The position numbers were made by a program, and so were the translations under genes. The notes under the pieces are model-generated. The model ran no database searches and was not told the origin of the DNA. It worked only from the letters and a program-made list of their open reading frames with translations. Of a DNA stretch of 64,000 bases, positions 33,409 through 40,486 are shown piece by piece. Source of the stretch: GCA-2687025 sp964473525 (GTDB lineage: Bacteria; Poribacteria; WGA-4E; GCA-2687025); assembly GCA_964473525.1 (NCBI GenBank), contig CAYYPK010000010.1, positions 152,852 through 216,851 of the forward strand. Direction: 5' to 3'. Numbering within the stretch: position 1 is the first letter of the stretch; every line of letters begins with the position of its first letter.

Positions 33409-34827
33409 ATGAACGTCATAGTGATCGTGGCAGACAGCCTGCGCGCCGACCACGTCGGCTGCCACCCCGAGGTCACTTCCTACAACGGCAAGCCGGTCGA
33501 GACACCAAACCTCGACGCGCTGGCCGCCGAAGGCACGCTGTTCACGCACGCGTACGCCGAGAGCCTGCCAACGATGCCCACGCGCCACACGTGGTGGACG
33601 GGGCGCACTCAGTTCCCATTCCGCGGGTGGCAGCCGTTCGAAAACACCGACTTCCTACTGGCCGAGATCCTGTGGGACAAGGGCTACACGAGCGCGCTCG
33701 TCACCGACGTGTACCACATGCACAAGCCCGTCTATAACTGCGGGCGTGGGTTCGACTCGGTCTCCTGGATACGCGGTCAGGAGTACGACCCGTGGGTGGT
33801 CGACGACGCGCCCGTGGATATCGAGCTCTGGCACCGCCTCAAAGGCGACGATACCGACGACCTGTGGCGACCCCGTTTCGAGCAGTACATGCGCAACCGC
33901 GCTGGTTTCGAAGACGAGGAGGACTGGTTCGCCCCACAGGTCACGCGGGAAGCCACGCGGTGGCTGGACCATCAGGTGAAGGACCAGGGCAAGAGGGACG
34001 ATCTCTTCCTCTGGGTCGACTACTTCGACCCGCACGAGCCGTGGGATCCGCCCGAACCGTACTGGAGCATGTACCGGGATCTTGACTACACCGGCCAGGA
34101 CATCATCGACCCGATCGCCGGCCCGACCGAAGGCTACATCACGGCGGACGAAACGCAGCGCACGAAGTCGCTGTACGCCGGCGAGGTGACCTTTGTCGAC
34201 AAGTGGATAGGCGTGCTGCTGGACCACGTGCGAGACCTCGGGCTGTACGACGACACGCTCATCATTCACCTGTCAGACCACGGCGAGCCGTTCGGCGAGC
34301 ATGGGATCGTCCGCAAGGCGCGACCGTGGGCGTATGAGGAGCTGGCGCGCATCCCGTGGATCATGCGCCTGCCGGGCGGCGAGCACGGTGGGCAGCAGAT
34401 CGACGCCCTGGTACAGCCGCGTGACCTCCTGCCGACGATCCTTGATGCGCTCGACATCGGCGGCGACCTCGTGCTGCCCTTCCGCGCGCCTCGGGCCACG
34501 ACGCAGCTGTTCCCGCAGGACATGGTGACGGAATCACGCAGCGTCGCCGTGCACGGCGAGAGCGTCCTGCCCCTGATACGCGGCGAGAGCGGCGCCCTAC
34601 GGGACTTCGCCTTCACGGGACACCACGCGCAGCAGTGGGCGGTGCGCAACCACATCTGGACCGTTCTCATCAACATCAACGAGAAGGCCGGCCGCTTGGG
34701 AACCCCGTACGAGCTTTACGAGCGCCGCCTTGACCCGGGCGAACACGAGGACCGCGCGGAGGATCTGCCGGAAATCGTGGACATGTTCGAGCTCGGGATC
34801 CGTCGGTACGTCGGGCGCCTGCGGTAG
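33409..34827 (+). CDS. second sulfatase-fold enzyme, also with Thr at the nucleophile position
   Basis: 472 residues. Metal sites: NVIVIVADSLRADHVGCH at the start, LSDHGEPFGEHGIVRK in the C-terminal half, and WVDYFDPHEPWDPPE. The nucleophile region reads ESLPTMPTRHTWWTG: a TxPTR motif in place of CxPSR. A predicted formylglycine is therefore absent, as in its neighbour. Chosen start is ATG at 33409 with AGAAGGG six bases upstream; ATG at 33394 is in frame. The two enzymes share one transcription unit (49 bases apart) but are only distantly similar, so they may act on related substrates. Confidence 0.82.
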   Translation: MNVIVIVADSLRADHVGCHPEVTSYNGKPVETPNLDALAAEGTLFTHAYAESLPTMPTRHTWWTGRTQFPFRGWQPFENTDFLLAEILWDKGYTSALVTDVYHMHKPVYNCGRGFDSVSWIRGQEYDPWVVDDAPVDIELWHRLKGDDTDDLWRPRFEQYMRNRAGFEDEEDWFAPQVTREATRWLDHQVKDQGKRDDLFLWVDYFDPHEPWDPPEPYWSMYRDLDYTGQDIIDPIAGPTEGYITADETQRTKSLYAGEVTFVDKWIGVLLDHVRDLGLYDDTLIIHLSDHGEPFGEHGIVRKARPWAYEELARIPWIMRLPGGEHGGQQIDALVQPRDLLPTILDALDIGGDLVLPFRAPRATTQLFPQDMVTESRSVAVHGESVLPLIRGESGALRDFAFTGHHAQQWAVRNHIWTVLININEKAGRLGTPYELYERRLDPGEHEDRAEDLPEIVDMFELGIRRYVGRLR

Positions 34828-34861
34828 TGCAGACCGCCTCGGCTCGACGCAGTCAATCGGG

Positions 34862-34890
34862 TTGACGACCCCACGCGCCTCCGATATACT
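34862..34890 (+). promoter_or_regulatory. sigma-70-type promoter of the OmpA lipoprotein gene
   Basis: TTGACG, a 17-base spacer, then TATACT: each box matches consensus at five of six positions. It predicts a start near 34897 and a leader of about 165 bases. Confidence 0.7.
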
Positions 34891-35063
34891 CACGCACGTA
34901 TGTTCCCGCCATTTGGGCACATTGCGCCACGCGCGGGTGTGGAACACTCGATTTGGGACGACAGCTTCGTAACGCGCGCGCCGGGACATCGTAATCAGTT
35001 GAGATAGCACGCGGCGCATCAGTAGCTTCAGCGCCTTCTGTCACTTGCTGGGAGGAACATCGA

Positions 35064-35942
35064 ATGATACGGAAACCCATGGCATGGGTAGCGGCTTCTT
35101 CCGTTGCCGCTCTCGTTCTCGCCGGTTGCGGGAACATGAAGAAGGATCAGTTCCTGCCGGAATACGAGGCCTACAAGGCGGACACCGCCGAGAGGCTGAG
35201 TGGGGCAGACTCGTCGATCGCGGCCGGCGAAGGCCGATTGACGTCGCTCGAAGGCGCCACGACGGATCTCGGCGAGGCCGTTGAGGATGCCAAGAACGAA
35301 GCGATCGCCAACGCCGAGCAGGGCGATGCGGACACACTGTCCTCCGCCAACGAGAACGCGCGCGACATGGACGCTGGACTCCGTGACGAGCTCCAGGCGG
35401 CCATCGACGCCGCCCGGAAGGAATCCGCCGCAGGCGCAGCCGCGGGTGACGACCGCGTCATGGGCGATGTCGAGGGAATCCTCGCCGACGCGCGTGACGG
35501 CGTCATGGCGCACATCGACGCCCTGTCCACCAAGTCGCTTGGTGACATGGAGTCGCTTCGCGCCGAGACCGCCGAGACGCTCCGGCAGTCCGTGGCGGTC
35601 AGCGTAGGCACCGTCTACTTCGGGTCGGGTTCCACGGGCATCGGCGACGCCGCCAAGAAGGAACTGGACAAGAGCATCGCGGCCATCAAGGACAACCCGT
35701 CGACGGTCGTCCTCGTCACGGGACACGCCGACTCGCGTCCGGTTCTCCGCGGCAACTTCATGACCAACCTGGAGCTCTCGGAAGCGAGGGCGCGGGCTGT
35801 CGCGAAGTACCTTCAGTCGCGCGGCGTGGCCAACAAGATCGTCGTCAGCGGCCGCGGCCACTTCAGCACCGTGGGTGGCCAGGGCACCGTCGACGGCCAG
35901 AAGAAGAGCCGTCGGGTCGAGGTCGCCGTCATCAGCGAATAG
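35064..35942 (+). CDS. OmpA-family lipoprotein
   Basis: 292 residues. Lipoprotein signal with the lipobox LVLAGC (Cys22). Residues 30-185 are a long Ala/Asp/Glu-rich helical region (coiled-coil-like), possibly a spacer across the periplasm. The C-terminal OmpA domain has VYFGSGSTGIGDAAKKELD, VTGHADSRP and NLELSEARARAVAKYLQSRG, the peptidoglycan-binding core with Asp and Arg. It tethers the outer membrane to the cell wall, as Pal does. Preceded by a good promoter and GGAGG, followed by a terminator: a single-gene unit. Confidence 0.9.
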   Translation: MIRKPMAWVAASSVAALVLAGCGNMKKDQFLPEYEAYKADTAERLSGADSSIAAGEGRLTSLEGATTDLGEAVEDAKNEAIANAEQGDADTLSSANENARDMDAGLRDELQAAIDAARKESAAGAAAGDDRVMGDVEGILADARDGVMAHIDALSTKSLGDMESLRAETAETLRQSVAVSVGTVYFGSGSTGIGDAAKKELDKSIAAIKDNPSTVVLVTGHADSRPVLRGNFMTNLELSEARARAVAKYLQSRGVANKIVVSGRGHFSTVGGQGTVDGQKKSRRVEVAVISE

Positions 35943-35963
35943 ACCGCACGTTCGTTCGCGCGG

Positions 35964-35989
35964 GAAGGCGGGGAGCAATCCCCGCCTTC
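35964..35989 (+). terminator. terminator of the OmpA lipoprotein gene
   Basis: GAAGGCGGGG and CCCCGCCTTC form a perfect 10-bp stem across AGCAAT, followed by TT, 21 bases after the stop. The remaining 254 bases to the sigma gene hold no recognised gene. Confidence 0.8.
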
Positions 35990-36243
35990 TTGCCTCCAGG
36001 CTCCGTCCTACCCTCCGCCCCGCCGTTCCGCGCGCATAACGCCTTCCTCCTTCTAGCTGCGGCCTCAGGACGCTCCGGGCCCAACGACCGCGCGGCCGTA
36101 GGCCACCCAACGGTCGTACCGCAACCAGACTGGGCGAGCTGATACGGAGTCGCCGCGTGGCAGCAGGCCAAGAGGCGCGATTCCCGCTATCTTCAGTTGA
36201 ACCTGGCGCCCGAAGCGCACACTGTTGCGGTACGGGGACAACC

Positions 36244-36771
36244 ATGGCGAACGAACTGACACAGCATCGCGACTTCGTGGACGAAGCAGTCGATCGTCTA
36301 TGCCGCGTCTACTATCGGCACAGCCGCCGCGAAGACCGCATGGACATCGCCAGCGATGTGCTGCTAGCGGCGCACCGACGGTCGGAAGCCGCCCCAGCCG
36401 GCGACGCCGACGCATTTCGGGGTTGGCTGCACCAGATAGCGCGCAACGTGGTCCGCAACTGGTCGCGGCGCGCGGGTGTAGCGTCGCGCGTGGTGGTTCC
36501 CGAGACCGGGCCCGACGACGTCATGGGTCGAGGCGACGACAACGCGGTCGGCGCCGACGAGGCCCTGATCCGCGATGAGGCCTCCGCCGCGCTGTGGGCG
36601 GCGGTGCAGGAACTGCCCGAGGGGTACCGACAGGTCGTATGGCTGTTCTACGTCGACGAGTCGCCGGTCGCCGAGATAGCGGCACGGCTTGGCCTGCGCG
36701 TTGGCACGGTCAAGAGCCGGTTACACCACGCCCGAGCGCGACTGGCCGCGCGACTGCGCCCAGACGCCTGA
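36244..36771 (+). CDS. ECF-type RNA polymerase sigma factor
   Basis: 175 residues. Region 2 is at residues 10-75 (FVDEAVDRLCRVYYRHSRRED, then ADAFRGWLHQIARNVVRNWSRR, the classic -10 helix). Region 4 is at 115-170 (LPEGYRQVVWLFYVDESPVAEIAARLGLRVGTVKSRLHHARARLA, the helix-turn-helix). Linked by an acidic linker; no region 1.1 or 3. I chose ATG at 36244; the frame is open to 36157 but without features. The next gene is a zinc-finger anti-sigma and the third an exported caspase, so this factor probably controls its own operon plus others. No convincing ECF promoter was found in front. Confidence 0.92.
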   Translation: MANELTQHRDFVDEAVDRLCRVYYRHSRREDRMDIASDVLLAAHRRSEAAPAGDADAFRGWLHQIARNVVRNWSRRAGVASRVVVPETGPDDVMGRGDDNAVGADEALIRDEASAALWAAVQELPEGYRQVVWLFYVDESPVAEIAARLGLRVGTVKSRLHHARARLAARLRPDA

Positions 36772-36827
36772 CAACAGAAGCTCGCCAGGGAGGACGCCGA
36801 CGCCGCCTCGTGGAGCCAAGGGAAGCG

Positions 36828-37502
36828 ATGATGAACTGCAAGAACGCGTTGCGGCATATGCCGCACTTCATTGATGGGACGTTGTCAGAGAGACGCGACG
36901 CGCGCGTCGCCGGGCATCTCGCACACTGCCGCGCGTGCGACGGGGCGTATGCGTCGTTGCTAGACGCGGAGGCTTCGCTACGCGGTATGGGCGCGGCAAT
37001 CCGGGCGGGCGCGTTCGACGCCACGGCTCCGGCATCGCCAGATGCGCGCGCCTCTCGGCCGCAACCGATGCTGGAGTGGCTGCTCACGCCGACGCCACTC
37101 TGGGTACCGGCTGGCGCGTTGGCAACCGTGGCCCTCGTTGTCGTCGCGCTGACGACGGCTCCAGACGGGCTGTCCGTCGCGTGGGGTCCGCCGAAGGCCG
37201 CCGCCGCGCCGCAGATAGATGCGCCGCCGCTCGGTTCAGTCGCGATGCTGGAGTTCCTTATCGTGGCCGACCCGCAAGACGCCGGTCGGTTGACGGCGTC
37301 CGTGGCTGCGGTTGAGGAATTTCTGGACGCGCATCCCGAGGATATCGCCATGCACGCCAAACTGACAGAGCTCTACGTGTACCAGCTTGACCATCCAGAC
37401 ACGCCCAAGGACGTACGAGGAGCCACGGCTGAGCGGCTGAAGGCCACCCGTGAGCGACTCCGTGGCCTCCTCGGGACGCACGCCACTCTAGGAGTGAACT
37501 AG
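36828..37502 (+). CDS. membrane-anchored zinc-finger anti-sigma factor
   Basis: 224 residues. The N-terminus has the zf-HC2/ZAS pattern: Cys4 in MMNCKNALRHMPHFIDG, then HLAHCRACDG (His-x3-Cys-x2-Cys). One membrane helix near residues 88-108 (PLWVPAGALATVALVVVALTTA) puts the C-terminal half, with a short TPR-like stretch (AVEEFLDAHPEDIAMHAKLTELYVYQLDH), outside the cytoplasm. AGGGAAG precedes the ATG. It follows the sigma gene by 56 bases and its stop shares a base with the caspase gene start (TAGTG). It should hold the sigma factor at the membrane until a signal releases it; that is inferred from the family. Confidence 0.88.
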   Translation: MMNCKNALRHMPHFIDGTLSERRDARVAGHLAHCRACDGAYASLLDAEASLRGMGAAIRAGAFDATAPASPDARASRPQPMLEWLLTPTPLWVPAGALATVALVVVALTTAPDGLSVAWGPPKAAAAPQIDAPPLGSVAMLEFLIVADPQDAGRLTASVAAVEEFLDAHPEDIAMHAKLTELYVYQLDHPDTPKDVRGATAERLKATRERLRGLLGTHATLGVN

Positions 37503-40486
37503 TGACCCTATCCGTGCAGCGACGTGACCGACTGACTGCCGTGGTCGGTGTGTGCATGCTCGCGTGGTGCTTGGGGGCGCGGTGCGCGCAGCACGCCCTC
37601 GTCGCGGGCGTTTGGGACTACGAGGCGCCCGCGCTGGCGTTGCAAGCCCCAAGGAATGACCTCGTCCTCATGGGCGACCTGCTGGCTACCGAGCCCCACG
37701 AGACCGGTTCTCTGACGCTCCTTGAGAACCCAACGAAGGCCGAGTTGGTCTCCGCCTTCGAGGAGGCTGCGGCGACAGTCCAAGAGGACGACACGTTCCT
37801 CTTCTACTTCACCGGGCATGGCGCGCGGATCATCGACAAGTTCGGCCCCGACCAGGGCGACGAGGCTCGCGGCAAGTACCCCGACCTGGACGACGAGGCG
37901 CTGCTACCGGCTGACGCCGACCTCGCCCGTCCCGAGACGTACCTCCTCGACGACGAGCTGGGCGATCTCATATCGGCGATGCGCACGCGGCGCGTCACTT
38001 GCATCATCGATACGTGCTACTCCGGCGACATCCTGAAGGCGCCCCGCCTAGGGCCGCCGAAGGGAGCTACCCTCGCCTCCGCCGTCCGTCGACCTGGAGC
38101 GAGTCGGCCCCAGGACATCCTCGACGACGCGACCGACTTCGCGCTCCTCATCGCCGCCGCGCCGCACAACGAAGTCGTCCACGAGCTGCGCATACCGGTC
38201 GCTGGGCGGCAACTGCCCGTGAGCGCGCTGACGTACTCCATCTATCGCCACGCCGGACGGATGGCGGGTACGACGTACCGCCAGCTTACCCACGCCGCGC
38301 AGGCCGATCACGACGAATGGGCGCTCCCGTGGTCGCCCGTGCTGGAGGGTCCGACCCGACGACTCGACGAACCAACGGGGTGGCGACCGCCGGCGCTGAC
38401 GGCAGCGGACCCCATGTCGCTGTACGCGGTAGGCGGCGAGCGGTTCGAGACGACGCGCCATCGCGTCGCCGCGCTGGGTGGCGTGGACGTCGCGCTCGGA
38501 CGGCTTCGGTCACACGGCGTGCGCAGGTCCGCGATCGTCATCGGAGTGGACGAGTACGGCCCTGAGTTCGGAGCCTTACGTTACGCCGGGCAAGACGCCA
38601 AGGCCATGAAGGAAGTCCTCCAGGACGCAGGCTTCATGGTGACGCTCATGACCCCGGACAGCCTCCTACAGCCGACACGACAGAACATCATCGACCAGCT
38701 CCGTTGGCACGCTCGCATGGACGATCTGGACATGCTGACCCTATATTTCAGCGGTCACGGCGAGGACATCGAGGGACGGGGCTACTTCGTGCCGATGGAC
38801 GCCACGGAGCCTCTCGGTTCGTCTGCCCTAGGCGTCGAGGCGCTCTTCGACATCCTGGGAGAGTCCAACGCCAAGCGTCGATTCGTGTTGGTAGACGCCT
38901 GCCGCGTGGCGCCGAAGCAGGCGTTCGTGTCCGCGCTGGCGGAGCAAGGCGGGGAGACGGACATCGTCTTCACGGCCTGCGACGAGGGGCAGTGGGCGCC
39001 CGAAGTGCCGGAACTGGGGCATGGCCTGTTCACCCACTTCCTGCTGACCGGTCTCCGCGACGATGGGGCTGGCGGGCGCCCCGCGGCCGCGCCGGACGGG
39101 GACGTCACGGTGCTGGGCCTTCTCGACTACGTGATGCGCGGCATCGACGACTGGTACGGCTCCGTGCCACCGGAGCAACGCCCCAAGCAGCAGGTCACGC
39201 CGCGTGTCCTGTACAACGGCCGATACATCTCGCTGCTCAGCAATGAGGGCGACGACACCCCGCTGGTCGCGCGCCCAGTGACTCCCGGGGCCCCCGTCGT
39301 GCCGGACCTTCGTGACCCCCAGCCCAGGGATGTGCCGTTCATGTTCTCCGTCGCGCCGGGCTTGAGCCTGCCCGTGCCGTCGGACGGCGATGTCTCCGCT
39401 CGCTTCTCGGTGAACGTGTTTGCCGGCTACCTGCGCGAGGTACGAGGCCTGGAGATTGGCTACGGACTGAACCGGGTGCGCGACGACGTCCGGGGCGCGC
39501 AACTGTCCGCGCTGGCGAACGCGGTCGGTGGCCGGCTCGTAGGCGTCCAGGCCGCTGGCGCGGTCAACGCCGTCGGCGGGCAGTTGGAGGGGGTGCAGGC
39601 CGCTGGCGCCGTGAATCTGCTGGGGAAGGGGCAGCACAGGGGCGCACAGATGGCTGGCGCGGTGAATGTCGGCGCCGGATCGCTACGCGGGTTCCAGGCG
39701 GCGGGCGCGGTGAACGCCCTCGGCGGACGGCTCGAGGGTGTGCAGACGGCGGGCGCCGTCAACCTCCTCGGGGCAGGGCAGCACCGCGGTGTTCAGATCG
39801 CCGGGGCGGTCAACGTCGGCGCGGGTTCACTCCGCGGGTTCCAGCTGTCAGGCGCAGTGAATGTGGCGGAGGCGGTCGACGGTGGTCAGGTTGGGGTCGT
39901 CAACGTCGCCGCAGACAATCGCGGCATGCAGGTGGGCGTCGTCAACGTCGCCGGCATGATGACGGGACTCCAGCTCGGCCTCGTCAACGTGGCGGACGAG
40001 TTCAACGGCGTTCCGGTTGGGTTCCTGAACTACTCACGCAATGGGCGCTGGGATATAGAGCTGTCCGGCGACGAGGCGTTCCCAACGATGGTGGGATTGA
40101 GAACGGGCACCGAGACGTTCCACGCCATACTCGGCGTGGCCGCACACCCAGACAGCGAGCCCAATCGCTGGGCCACCATCGCTGGCTACGGAGTCGAGGT
40201 ACCGGTCGGACGGGTCAGCCTCGGCGTCGATGGCCTCCACTACAAGATCAACGAGGACGAGTGGTGGACGGACGAACTGCACATCCTCAACAAGCTGCGG
40301 GTCACGGTCAACCTGCGCTTGCACGATCAGTTCTCGCTGTTCGCGGGCGTAACAGGGAACGTCCTCGTGTCGAGACTTAACGACGGAGCGCACCTCGACA
40401 TGACCAGCGAAGCGCTCTACGACACGAAGCACGACGACACGTGGGTGCGCATCTGGCCGGGCATCGTCGCCGGGATGACGTTCTAG
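37502..40486 (+). CDS. exported dual caspase-like (C14) protein with AGAVN repeats and C-terminal barrel
   Basis: 994 residues. Signal peptide (LTAVVGVCMLAWCLGARC) and then two peptidase C14 domains. Domain 1 (31-290): His106 in YFTGHGARI and Cys172 in IIDTCYSGD. Domain 2 (340-580): His419 in YFSGHGED and Cys467 in LVDACRVAP. Both dyads are intact. From 650 to 845 come about 11 short repeats (GVQAAGAVN, LRGFQAAGAVN, GLQLGLVNV), similar to LA_2272-type surface repeats. The last 150 residues (TIAGYGVEV, LRVTVNLRL, FSLFAGVTG, IVAGMTF) look like strands of a small barrel ending in Phe. GTG start overlaps the anti-sigma stop by one base. I infer two proteases held at the outer surface or periplasmic face of the outer membrane. 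Targets are unknown. Confidence 0.85.
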   Translation: MTLSVQRRDRLTAVVGVCMLAWCLGARCAQHALVAGVWDYEAPALALQAPRNDLVLMGDLLATEPHETGSLTLLENPTKAELVSAFEEAAATVQEDDTFLFYFTGHGARIIDKFGPDQGDEARGKYPDLDDEALLPADADLARPETYLLDDELGDLISAMRTRRVTCIIDTCYSGDILKAPRLGPPKGATLASAVRRPGASRPQDILDDATDFALLIAAAPHNEVVHELRIPVAGRQLPVSALTYSIYRHAGRMAGTTYRQLTHAAQADHDEWALPWSPVLEGPTRRLDEPTGWRPPALTAADPMSLYAVGGERFETTRHRVAALGGVDVALGRLRSHGVRRSAIVIGVDEYGPEFGALRYAGQDAKAMKEVLQDAGFMVTLMTPDSLLQPTRQNIIDQLRWHARMDDLDMLTLYFSGHGEDIEGRGYFVPMDATEPLGSSALGVEALFDILGESNAKRRFVLVDACRVAPKQAFVSALAEQGGETDIVFTACDEGQWAPEVPELGHGLFTHFLLTGLRDDGAGGRPAAAPDGDVTVLGLLDYVMRGIDDWYGSVPPEQRPKQQVTPRVLYNGRYISLLSNEGDDTPLVARPVTPGAPVVPDLRDPQPRDVPFMFSVAPGLSLPVPSDGDVSARFSVNVFAGYLREVRGLEIGYGLNRVRDDVRGAQLSALANAVGGRLVGVQAAGAVNAVGGQLEGVQAAGAVNLLGKGQHRGAQMAGAVNVGAGSLRGFQAAGAVNALGGRLEGVQTAGAVNLLGAGQHRGVQIAGAVNVGAGSLRGFQLSGAVNVAEAVDGGQVGVVNVAADNRGMQVGVVNVAGMMTGLQLGLVNVADEFNGVPVGFLNYSRNGRWDIELSGDEAFPTMVGLRTGTETFHAILGVAAHPDSEPNRWATIAGYGVEVPVGRVSLGVDGLHYKINEDEWWTDELHILNKLRVTVNLRLHDQFSLFAGVTGNVLVSRLNDGAHLDMTSEALYDTKHDDTWVRIWPGIVAGMTF
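39449..40036 (+). repeat. AGAVN-type short tandem repeats with a 147-base duplication
   Basis: About 11 units of 16-20 residues, each with the core Gxx(L/R)xGxQxxGAVN. Within them, the stretch starting GGQLEGVQ (residue 692) recurs almost unchanged 49 residues later as GGRLEGVQ (741), including LLGxGQHRG and VGAGSLRGFQ. That indicates a recent tandem duplication of 147 bases. Confidence 0.8.

Noticed and set aside
39449..40036. The AGAVN repeats and the 63.4-64.0 kb repeats as possible CRISPR arrays
   Set aside because: No unique spacers: the units are contiguous, in-frame coding repeats with conserved protein pattern.
36244..40486. Link to type III CRISPR-associated TPR-CHAT/CASP-sigma systems
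   Set aside because: No Cas genes, no CHAT/TPR fusion and no CRISPR in the window; the caspase here is exported and the sigma is paired with an ordinary zinc-finger anti-sigma.
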